From an alpha proteobacterium SCGC AAA015-N04 (GTDB lineage Bacteria; Pseudomonadota; Alphaproteobacteria; Puniceispirillales; Marisalimonadaceae): a stretch of 64,000 nucleotides of DNA. Shown here in pieces: positions 57,136 through 64,000 of the stretch. Made by a program: the position numbers and the translations under genes. Numbering within the stretch: the first letter of the stretch is position 1; each line of letters begins with the position of its first letter. Below the pieces are notes generated by a model. The model was not told the DNA's origin. It did not search any database and saw only the letters and a program-made list of their open reading frames with translations. The stretch covers positions 5,568-69,567 of the forward strand of contig KB910533.1 in the NCBI GenBank assembly GCA_000383115.1, given 5' to 3'.

Positions 57136-58434
57136 TTGGACACTATATATTCTTCAGCTTCAAGTGCGCCAAAGAGCGCTATTAAAATTATTAGAATTTC
57201 AGGCCCTGAAAGTAAAAACATTTCAAGCATCTTTTTTTTTAAGCCCACCAAACCTAGATTGGCAACATTGAGAAGCTTGCTTGATAGCTCACAAAATATT
57301 ATAGATAAGGCCATTATAATTTTCTTCCCGGGGCCTTCAACATCAACGGGGGAAGATATAATTGAAATCCATTTCCATGGAAGTATTATAATTGAGAGAA
57401 AAATCTTAAATGTTTTAGCCAATCAAAAAAAATTTCGACTAGCCGAGCCAGGTGAATATACCAAAAGAGCGTTCTTAAATGGTCTGCTAGACTTGACACA
57501 AGCAGAAGGTTTAAACGATTTAATTAATTCTGAAACAAACAGTCAGTTCAATTTAGCAATGTCTCAATTTCAAGGTAAGCTCTACGAAAAAATTACTTCA
57601 TGGAGGGGGGAGATCATTTTTTTGCTATCTAAACTTGAGGCTTTAATAGATTTTTCTGACGAAGAGTTATCTAATGATGTTGAAAAGATTTTTTTTAATA
57701 GATTAAAATTTTTAATTAACGATCTGAAAATTTCGATAGAGTCAAAGCCCTACGCAGAAAGAATAATATCTGGTTTTGTCGTTACCCTCATTGGAAAAAC
57801 AAATGTTGGTAAGAGTTCATTAATAAATTTTTTAACAAAAAGAAACTATTCAATTGTAACTAATGAACCAGGTACAACAAGAGACATCTTAGAAGTATCC
57901 CTTGATTTAAAGGGATACCCAGTAATTTTTAATGATACCGCAGGAATAAGATATACGAAATCTTTGGTTGAGCAAATCGGAATAAAAAAAGCATTAGAAA
58001 GAGCAGAAAGTTCTGATTTGATATTGATTCTCTCTGATAATGACAAATTTGATTTTCCTGAGTTAAGTTCTAAGGCTAAAAAAATTTTAGTCCATACTAA
58101 ATCAGATTTAGGAAAATTGGATAGAAAAGATATTCATGAAATATCTGTTAAAGATGGAGTTGGCATTCTTGAATTAATTGATAAAATGGTCACGCATTTT
58201 CATTCTCTAAAACCTAAAGAAAATGTTTTATTAACAAAACAAAGACATGTTCAAGCAGTTAATAAGACTTTAGAGGCCCTCTTAAGGATTTCGAATGTTG
58301 ACCTTAATTTGTATCCAGAATTAGTTGCAGAAGAATTGAGAGTAGCTGCAACAGCCATTGGTTCAATAACTAATGTTGTTGACGTAGACGAGATTTTAGA
58401 CGATATATTTAGTAGTTTTTGTATAGGAAAGTAA
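57136..58434 (+). CDS. mnmE: tRNA modification GTPase MnmE
   Basis: With MnmG forms cmnm5U at position 34 of tRNAs. The 432 residues begin at a TTG start with MDTIYSSASSAPKSAIKIIRISGP; no ATG fits. Folate-binding N-domain with EPGEYTKRAFLNGLLDLTQAEG, central helical domain, G domain (GKTNVGKSSLIN, DTAGIR) and the C-terminal CIGK Cys are present. First gene of mnmE-mnmG-rsmG-parA-parB. Confidence 0.96.
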   Translation: MDTIYSSASSAPKSAIKIIRISGPESKNISSIFFFKPTKPRLATLRSLLDSSQNIIDKAIIIFFPGPSTSTGEDIIEIHFHGSIIIERKILNVLANQKKFRLAEPGEYTKRAFLNGLLDLTQAEGLNDLINSETNSQFNLAMSQFQGKLYEKITSWRGEIIFLLSKLEALIDFSDEELSNDVEKIFFNRLKFLINDLKISIESKPYAERIISGFVVTLIGKTNVGKSSLINFLTKRNYSIVTNEPGTTRDILEVSLDLKGYPVIFNDTAGIRYTKSLVEQIGIKKALERAESSDLILILSDNDKFDFPELSSKAKKILVHTKSDLGKLDRKDIHEISVKDGVGILELIDKMVTHFHSLKPKENVLLTKQRHVQAVNKTLEALLRISNVDLNLYPELVAEELRVAATAIGSITNVVDVDEILDDIFSSFCIGK

Positions 58435-58446
58435 TTTTGAAGAAAA

Positions 58447-60321
58447 ATGAATAATTATGACGTAATTGTGGTCGGAGGTGGTCATGCAGGGATAGAAGCC
58501 GCCTCTTCTGCATCAAGAATTGGTGCAAAAACAATTCTAATAACAATGGACTTAAATAAAATAGCGGAAATGTCATGTAATCCAGCTATTGGTGGATTAG
58601 GCAAAGGTCATTTAGTTAGAGAAATAGATGCACTGGATGGTTTAATGGGAAAGGCAATAGATGAATCTGGCATTCAATTTAGAATGTTAAATAAATCAAG
58701 AGGCCCAGCTGTACATGGACCAAGATCACAAGCTGATAGAAAGCTCTATAAAAAAGCAATAAATAATTTATTATTATCGCAAAAAAACTTAACAATCGTT
58801 CAAGCTACAATAAAGGAAGTTTGTGTTAGTGATTGTGAAGTTCAAGGTGTAATTTTAGAAAATAATGTATTATACCGATCAAAGTCTGTAATTTTAACAA
58901 CAGGTACTTTTTTAGGAGGTATTATCCATATTGGTGATCAAAGGATTTCAGCCGGCAGAATGGGTGACAAATCTTCAGACCATCTCTCAAAAAATATACG
59001 CCAATTAGGACTACCAATTGGAAGGTTAAAAACAGGAACCCCGCCAAGAATTGAAAAAAAGAGTATTTTATGGGATCAAGTTGAACTTCAAGAGGCAGAT
59101 GAAGATCCAATACCGTTTTCTTATTTACATGACAAAATTAGTATCAAACAAATACAATGTGGTATTACTAGAACAAACAAAAACACACATAAAATAATTT
59201 CAGAAAATCTAAGTTTGTCTCCTGTCTACTCCGGCTCAATTGAAGGTTCAGGTCCTAGATATTGTCCAAGCATAGAAGACAAAGTAAAAAGGTTTAGCGA
59301 CAAAGATTCACATCAAGTTTTTCTAGAACCAGAGGGTTTAGATAGTCTTCTGGTCTATCCAAATGGTATTTCAACTAGTCTTCCAAAGAGAATCCAAGAA
59401 GAATTTTTAAAAACTATTTCGGGGTTAGAAAATGCAAAAATTATGCAATATGGATATGCTATAGAATATGATTATATTGACCCAAGAGCTTTAAAAAACA
59501 CTTTAGAGCTTAAATCTACTAAGGGTCTATTTTTTGCTGGTCAAATAAATGGAACTACTGGATATGAAGAAGCGGCGGCACAGGGTTTAATTGCAGGTAT
59601 CAACGCCGCGCAGAGTATTAATTTAAAACCTGAATGGTTTACATTAGACAGATCAGAAGCTTATATTGGTGTTATGATTGACGACTTAATTTCAAAAGGC
59701 GCACCTGAACCTTATAGAATGTTTACATCAAGAGCAGAGTATAGATTGTTGTTGAGGTCTGATAACGCAGATCAACGACTAACAAGTAAAGGTATAAAAT
59801 TTGGGGTTGTTTGCAAAGAAAGAAGAGACCATTGGACAAAAAAAAAGAAACAGCTAGAAAAGGCAAATCTCTTAATAAAAACTTTAATGGCGAAACCCAG
59901 CTTGTTAAAAAAATATAACTTACCAAGCACAAGAAATGGAGAGGTAAGATCAGCTAAAAACCTTTTATCATCTGGTGAATATTTGATTAAAGATTTATTT
60001 CCAATATGGCCTGAATTAAAAAAAATAGAAAAATATTTGCACACCCAATTAGAAACTGATTGTATATATAGCGTATACCTGAAAAGGCAACAAGAGGACA
60101 TAAAAACTTACAAAAAAGAGAACAAAATCAATATACCTTCAAATTTTGATTTCAACAGTGTACGAGGATTATCAAATGAAACAAAAGACATTTTAAACCG
60201 CATAAAACCTAGCACAGTTGCACAAGCTTCAAAATTACCAGGATTTACTCCTTCAGCTACTCTTTTACTTTTGAGACATTTAAGAAAAAATATTTCAGGA
60301 AACACCTCTTATGGACATTGA
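58447..60321 (+). CDS. mnmG: tRNA uridine 5-carboxymethylaminomethyl modification enzyme MnmG (GidA)
   Basis: FAD partner of MnmE. The 624 residues have the dinucleotide loop [38 protein letters not shown], the [10 protein letters not shown] active-site region and a C-terminal helical domain ending in [19 protein letters not shown]. Overlaps rsmG by 11 bases and follows mnmE after 12. Confidence 0.98.
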   Translation: MNNYDVIVVGGGHAGIEAASSASRIGAKTILITMDLNKIAEMSCNPAIGGLGKGHLVREIDALDGLMGKAIDESGIQFRMLNKSRGPAVHGPRSQADRKLYKKAINNLLLSQKNLTIVQATIKEVCVSDCEVQGVILENNVLYRSKSVILTTGTFLGGIIHIGDQRISAGRMGDKSSDHLSKNIRQLGLPIGRLKTGTPPRIEKKSILWDQVELQEADEDPIPFSYLHDKISIKQIQCGITRTNKNTHKIISENLSLSPVYSGSIEGSGPRYCPSIEDKVKRFSDKDSHQVFLEPEGLDSLLVYPNGISTSLPKRIQEEFLKTISGLENAKIMQYGYAIEYDYIDPRALKNTLELKSTKGLFFAGQINGTTGYEEAAAQGLIAGINAAQSINLKPEWFTLDRSEAYIGVMIDDLISKGAPEPYRMFTSRAEYRLLLRSDNADQRLTSKGIKFGVVCKERRDHWTKKKKQLEKANLLIKTLMAKPSLLKKYNLPSTRNGEVRSAKNLLSSGEYLIKDLFPIWPELKKIEKYLHTQLETDCIYSVYLKRQQEDIKTYKKENKINIPSNFDFNSVRGLSNETKDILNRIKPSTVAQASKLPGFTPSATLLLLRHLRKNISGNTSYGH

Positions 60322-60952
60322 TTCTTATGAGAATTTTTGTTCACATCAATATGTTTCACGTGAAACGTTTCAAAAGTTTGTAATTTTTTCCAATACTCTA
60401 ATTAAATGGCAAAGATCTATAAATTTGGTTAGTGAGTCTAGTATTAAAAACTTATGGACTAGACATATTCTTGACTCTGCTCAGTTGTATAAATTTACAA
60501 AAAATATTAAAGGAAATATTATAGATTTTGGATCCGGAGCAGGGTTGCCAGGGTTGATTTTAGCAATGATGGGTAATAAAAATATTATTGCTATTGATTC
60601 AGATTTCAAAAAATGCAGTTTTATAAGAGAAGTTTCAATAGTTTCAAATACAAGAATAAAAATTGTTAATAATCGTATAGAAGATACAGACTTTTTAAAG
60701 CCAGAGCTAATTATATCAAGAGCTCTCGCTCCATTAAATAAATTAATATATCATGTAGAAAATCACATGAAAAAAGATCTGAAAAATAGCCATAAATTTC
60801 CTAACTTATTGTTTTTAAAAGGAAAAACATATAAAAGTGAAATGTTACATTTAAAAAAAAAAAGATATTTTGACTGCCAGCTATACAAATCTTTGACTAA
60901 TGATTATGGTAAAATTTTATATATAAAAAAAGTCAAAAGTATTAGAAAGTAA
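60311..60952 (+). CDS. rsmG: 16S rRNA (guanine527-N7)-methyltransferase RsmG (GidB)
   Basis: Methylates G527 of 16S rRNA. The 213 residues include the N-terminal [34 protein letters not shown] and the cofactor loop [18 protein letters not shown], then [12 protein letters not shown]. The codons for Y-V-S-R-E-T form a parS-like palindrome. It overlaps the mnmG end and is three bases before parA. Confidence 0.95.
   Translation: MDIDSYENFCSHQYVSRETFQKFVIFSNTLIKWQRSINLVSESSIKNLWTRHILDSAQLYKFTKNIKGNIIDFGSGAGLPGLILAMMGNKNIIAIDSDFKKCSFIREVSIVSNTRIKIVNNRIEDTDFLKPELIISRALAPLNKLIYHVENHMKKDLKNSHKFPNLLFLKGKTYKSEMLHLKKKRYFDCQLYKSLTNDYGKILYIKKVKSIRK
60352..60367. promoter_or_regulatory. parS-like site inside rsmG
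   Basis: TGTTTCACGTGAAACG, 15 of 16 positions of the parS consensus, inside the fifth to twentieth codons of rsmG. A parS copy embedded in the conserved VSRET codons of gidB is known in other alphaproteobacteria. Binding by ParB is likely but unproven. Confidence 0.75.
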
Positions 60953-60954
60953 GT

Positions 60955-61740
60955 ATGAAAAAAAATCTAAATAATGTGATTGCCATTGCCAATCAAAAAG
61001 GTGGTGTTGGAAAAACGACAACTGTAATTAACTTAGCTACAGCTATGGCAGCATGTGACAGAAAAACATTAATAATTGACTCTGATCCTCAAGGAAATGC
61101 TAGCACAGGTTTTGGCATAAAATATGACGATAGAAAAAATGATTTGTATTCAGCTTTATGTGGTTATTCAAAGGTAACCGAGACAATTAAACAAACAATG
61201 ATTCCCAAGCTTGATATTATATCAACATCTCCAAATCTATCTGCTTTAGAGCAAGAACTAGTTAATGTTAAAAATAGAGAATACTTAATTTCTGATTTAG
61301 TAAAAGAAATTATTGATAAATATGACTATATATTAATAGATTGTCCACCCTCATTAGGTTTAATAACTTTAAATGCATTATGCGCTGTAAAAAATTTAAT
61401 TATACCTTTGCAAACAGAATATTACGCATTAGAAGGGTTAACACAATTAATAAAAACTTTTGAATCAGTAAAACAAAATTTTAACAAAAGTATTACTCTC
61501 CAAGGGATACTTTTGACCATGTACGATAAAAGAAATAAAATTTCTGAGATGGTTTCTAATGATGTTAGAAATCATTTTGGTAATAAAGTTTTTAAAACAA
61601 TTATCCCAAGGAATGTAAGAGTATCAGAGGCTCCTAGTTATGGTCAGCCAGTCCTAATGTACGATATATCTTGTCCTGGTTCTCAAGCATATGCTTCTTT
61701 GGCTGGTGAAATAATAAATCAAGAGAAAGTTTCAGTATGA
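60955..61740 (+). CDS. parA: Chromosome partitioning ATPase ParA
   Basis: Deviant Walker ATPase that segregates origins with ParB. The 261 residues show the P-loop IANQKGGVGKTTTVINLATA with the signature Lys, IIDSDPQGNASTGFG, YILIDCPPSLGLITLNAL and the C-terminal NVRVSEAPSYGQPV. It overlaps parB by four bases (ATGA). Confidence 0.97.
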   Translation: MKKNLNNVIAIANQKGGVGKTTTVINLATAMAACDRKTLIIDSDPQGNASTGFGIKYDDRKNDLYSALCGYSKVTETIKQTMIPKLDIISTSPNLSALEQELVNVKNREYLISDLVKEIIDKYDYILIDCPPSLGLITLNALCAVKNLIIPLQTEYYALEGLTQLIKTFESVKQNFNKSITLQGILLTMYDKRNKISEMVSNDVRNHFGNKVFKTIIPRNVRVSEAPSYGQPVLMYDISCPGSQAYASLAGEIINQEKVSV

Positions 61741-62618
61741 AAAAGAAAAATTCAAAAATTGTTGGTTTAGGTAGTGGTTTATCTAGTTTATTAGGTGCTG
61801 ATTTTGATAAAACAAAAGCATTTTCAGAAAACAAAAATTTCCAAAATTTAAGGATGATACCTATTGAATTCATAAAACCAGGTCCTTGGCAACCTAGAAA
61901 AATATTTGATAAAGAAGAAATCGAAAAACTCGCAAACTCTATAAAAGAACAAGGTATAATTCAGCCGATTATAATTAGGTCAGTGGCTAACAAAGAAAAT
62001 GAATACTACATAATTGCAGGAGAAAGACGATGGAGAGCATCTCAAATAGCTAAAATACATGAAATACCATCTATATTAAGAGATGATGTTGAGGAAGACA
62101 AAATAGCAGAATTATCATTAGTTGAAAATATTCAGAGATCTGAATTAAATCCAATAGAAGAAGCAGAAGGATATTTATCATTAATTAATAAATATGGTTA
62201 TAAACAAGAAAAAATTGCTAAAGTTGTTGGGAGGTCGAGATCCCATATATCAAATATGATCAGGCTTCTGTCATTGTCGGATCTTGCAAAAGGCTTTTTA
62301 ATAAGAGGAGAACTAACTATAGGCCAACTAAGACCTCTTGTGGGAAACAGTAATTCAGATCATATTTTAGAAACAATTAGAAAAAATAATTTGACTTCAC
62401 GACAAGTTGAAAAATTAATTAAAAAAACAAGTATTGTTTGTGACAATACAAAGATAATAAAAACGGTTGATATAAAAAATTTGGAGAAAGAGTTGAAGGA
62501 GTATATAGGTTTAGATTTAGATATTAATTTTAATGATATTACCAAGGCAGGTTCTATAAAAATCAAATGTAAAAACTTATCTGAATTTAATTATATAATT
62601 AAAAAACTTAAATCCTAG
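61737..62618 (+). CDS. parB: Chromosome partitioning protein ParB
   Basis: CTP-dependent clamp loading at parS. The 293 residues start with a Lys-rich tail and LGSGLSSLLG, the ParA-activating segment; the N-domain has PGPWQPRKIFDKEEIEKLA and the CTP-binding GERRWRAS box; ENIQRSELNPIEEAEGY precedes the helix-turn-helix (QEKIAKVVGRSRSHISNMIRLL); a C-terminal dimer domain ends the protein. Its stop overlaps that of holA by 11 bases. Confidence 0.97.
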   Translation: MKKKNSKIVGLGSGLSSLLGADFDKTKAFSENKNFQNLRMIPIEFIKPGPWQPRKIFDKEEIEKLANSIKEQGIIQPIIIRSVANKENEYYIIAGERRWRASQIAKIHEIPSILRDDVEEDKIAELSLVENIQRSELNPIEEAEGYLSLINKYGYKQEKIAKVVGRSRSHISNMIRLLSLSDLAKGFLIRGELTIGQLRPLVGNSNSDHILETIRKNNLTSRQVEKLIKKTSIVCDNTKIIKTVDIKNLEKELKEYIGLDLDINFNDITKAGSIKIKCKNLSEFNYIIKKLKS

Positions 62619-63652
62619 ATGCATTTTTAGCTATAACAGAAGTAGAGAGGATAAAATGAGACATTATTATTTTATCGTCTAATAAATTTGATTTACATTT
62701 TACTTCAATTTCAATCAACCTTTTTAAAATTAAGTTTACCTGATTTAAATTCCAAATTTTACATTGAAAATTCAAATGTGGTTTATCCTTAAAAAATATT
62801 GTTGGTTTTATTTTATTTATTGCGTCATGTAAAATTTCGCCATCTTTTACTTTAATTAAGATTGTTTCAATCAAAGAAAAATGTTTTACGAATGACTTTA
62901 TTAAAAAATTATTTGAATATGAATTTTCATAGCTTTTTTCATAAAGATCAAGAGCTTCCTTAACTTTGCCGCTTGCTGAGAGCATAATAACTTGATTTAA
63001 GTTGTTATCTATATTATTAGCAATAACATTAAAAATTTCCTTTTCATTTATAATTTTATTGTTAAGAAGAAAATTCTTCAATTTTTCAAATTCCATTAAA
63101 TTAATAGCTGTATTCGAACTAAATTTTGTGCTTAGAGTTCTTATAAAATCTTTTGAAACATTTACCCCAAAATCTGAAAACAATTTTGACAAATTGTTTT
63201 GAACCACAACATCACTTTCTTCGTAACAAGGTATTAAAAGTCCATTATTTAAATTTTCAATGGTTTTTACTAGTATGTTTTTTTGACCCAAGATTATTCG
63301 CTTTTATCATAATAATGTAATAATCATTTTTTTCCTCTATCGATTCTAAAAGAATATCTTGAATGTTTTTATCTATTTTAATATTATTCAGGTTTAATAA
63401 AATTATCCTTTTATCAGAAAACATACTTATTGTTGAAATATTTTCTTTCAACACATAAGGGTTTTCTTTTAAAAAATTTCCATCAATTTTTGATATACTA
63501 AAAGGATCGTTGATATTTACTTTAAAAATATCTAGCGTCTTTTCATATAAAAGATCAACTAAACCAAAATTAATGCCATAAAACAAAAAAATGCTATGTT
63601 TATCTTTATTACTTTTTAAATAAAACTCTAAATTTTCAGATTTAATCTTCAA
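62608..63652 (-). pseudogene. holA: DNA polymerase III delta subunit (HolA), reading frame broken once
   Basis: Clamp-loader subunit. The first part, from a TTG start (63650-63652), reads IFLFYGINFGLVDLLYEKTLDIF and continues to YYIIMIKANNLGSKK. The second part begins LGQKNILVKTIEN and continues LLIPCYEE, matching the delta-subunit order. They overlap at a run of seven A (minus strand, 63278-63284). Removing one A joins them cleanly as LGSKNILVKTIEN. The two reading frames run 63652-63257 and 63291-62608. As holA is essential, this could be slippage at the A-run, a sequence error, or a genuine frameshift. TTG overlaps the lptE end by 11 bases. Confidence 0.87.
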
Positions 63653-64000
63653 TTTTTTTTAAAATCAATATTAAACGCATATTAAGTTTTTTTGCTGAAC
63701 TAACACATAGTCTTTCTTTAATATGTCTAAGACTTTTATCTTTTGAATAAATGGAACTAGATGATGAACTTAAGGCTGGGAATGTTATGATGGAGCCTGT
63801 GTCTATCGTCTTATGTTTTTTATCTGATTTTAACTCAGTTAGAGTATAATTCAATTTGGCCTTTGTAGATTTAAGACTCTTTTGTCCATTATCAGATAAA
63901 GTATCACTAGAAATAAATGTGATCTCTGTTTTTAATATAAAATTCCTTTTAGAAGAAAATTTATATAAAAAACCTCTTTTTATATGTTGTTTCAGAAGTA
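63642..64000 (-). CDS. lptE: LptE-like LPS-assembly lipoprotein (partial, N-terminus off window)
   Basis: The minus-strand frame is open from the right edge to the TAA at 63642. About 118 residues of the C-terminal part are visible: LKQHIKRGFLYKFSSKR, then the AKLNYTLTELKSDKKHKT strand pair, FPALSSSSSSIYSKDKSLRHIK, and a final helix RLILILKKIED. The pattern and the place before holA match lptE of alphaproteobacteria (leuS-lptE-holA). Sequence conservation in the family is low, so the call rests partly on position. Confidence 0.75.
   Translation of the reverse strand, partial: LLKQHIKRGFLYKFSSKRNFILKTEITFISSDTLSDNGQKSLKSTKAKLNYTLTELKSDKKHKTIDTGSIITFPALSSSSSSIYSKDKSLRHIKERLCVSSAKKLNMRLILILKKIED

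Noticed and set aside
1-64000. CRISPR arrays, tRNA or rRNA genes, insertion sequences, phage genes
   Set aside because: No regularly spaced repeats, terminal inverted repeats, transposase or phage motifs, and no tRNA or rRNA signatures were seen. All gaps but the origin are under 150 bases.

Overview
The window is a compact, AT-rich stretch (about 30% G+C by eye) of the chromosome of a free-living alphaproteobacterium. Class-level evidence is strong: the strings rimP-nusA-infB-rbfA-truB-rpsO-pnp, lnt-corC-ybeY-phoH-miaB, rph-rdgB-hemW, hisBHAFE, dnaQ-coaE facing hemE, and rho-mnmE-mnmG-rsmG-parA-parB all match alphaproteobacterial order. The tiny intergenic gaps, many overlapping genes and AT bias suggest a streamlined, probably marine lineage (SAR11/HIMB59-like or a reduced Rhodospirillales relative). 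That finer placement is a guess. Nearly all genes are housekeeping; I see no prophage, insertion sequence, CRISPR array, rRNA, tRNA or defence island.

Layout. 1-840: the 3' part of ubiE and the 5' part of ubiB (minus), butted against fabB in opposite orientation. 816-2862: fabB-fabI (plus). 2871-12108: ech, pnp, rpsO, truB, rbfA, infB, nusA and rimP (minus), led by a sigma70-like promoter and a hairpin. 12230-20708: trmB, metK, lnt, corC, ybeY, phoH, miaB, rimI, tsaB. 20815-31677: a polysaccharide deacetylase, a Bax-like glucosaminidase, nfu, trpS, murJ, glnD, mutS. 31787-35671: maeB, a PfkB sugar/nucleoside kinase and a lipoprotein. 35684-40376: dapB, dnaJ, dnaK, grpE with heat-shock-type promoters. 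40525-47036: rph-rdgB-hemW, lpoA, rsmI, a BON lipoprotein, gshB. 47033-54053: hinT, histidine genes, Smr, Tim44-like protein, secB, dnaQ, coaE. 54054-54325: predicted replication origin. 54326-62618: hemE, hemJ, rho, mnmE, mnmG, rsmG, parA, parB, with two parS sites. 62608-64000: a frame-disrupted holA and partial lptE.

The best-supported large-scale structure is the origin region. DnaA boxes lie between coaE and hemE. Gene direction switches there, mostly minus to the left and plus to the right, as expected for replication moving outward. A perfect parS lies 3 kb away beside the parAB operon.

The main anomalies are an ubiE remnant fused head-on to fabB through a 10-bp shared sequence, truB and ybeY without a usable ATG/GTG/TTG start before their conserved N-termini, a one-base frame break in holA at a run of seven A, and a hairpin plus U-tract immediately downstream of the rimP-nusA operon promoter. 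I did not find a convincing new multi-gene system.
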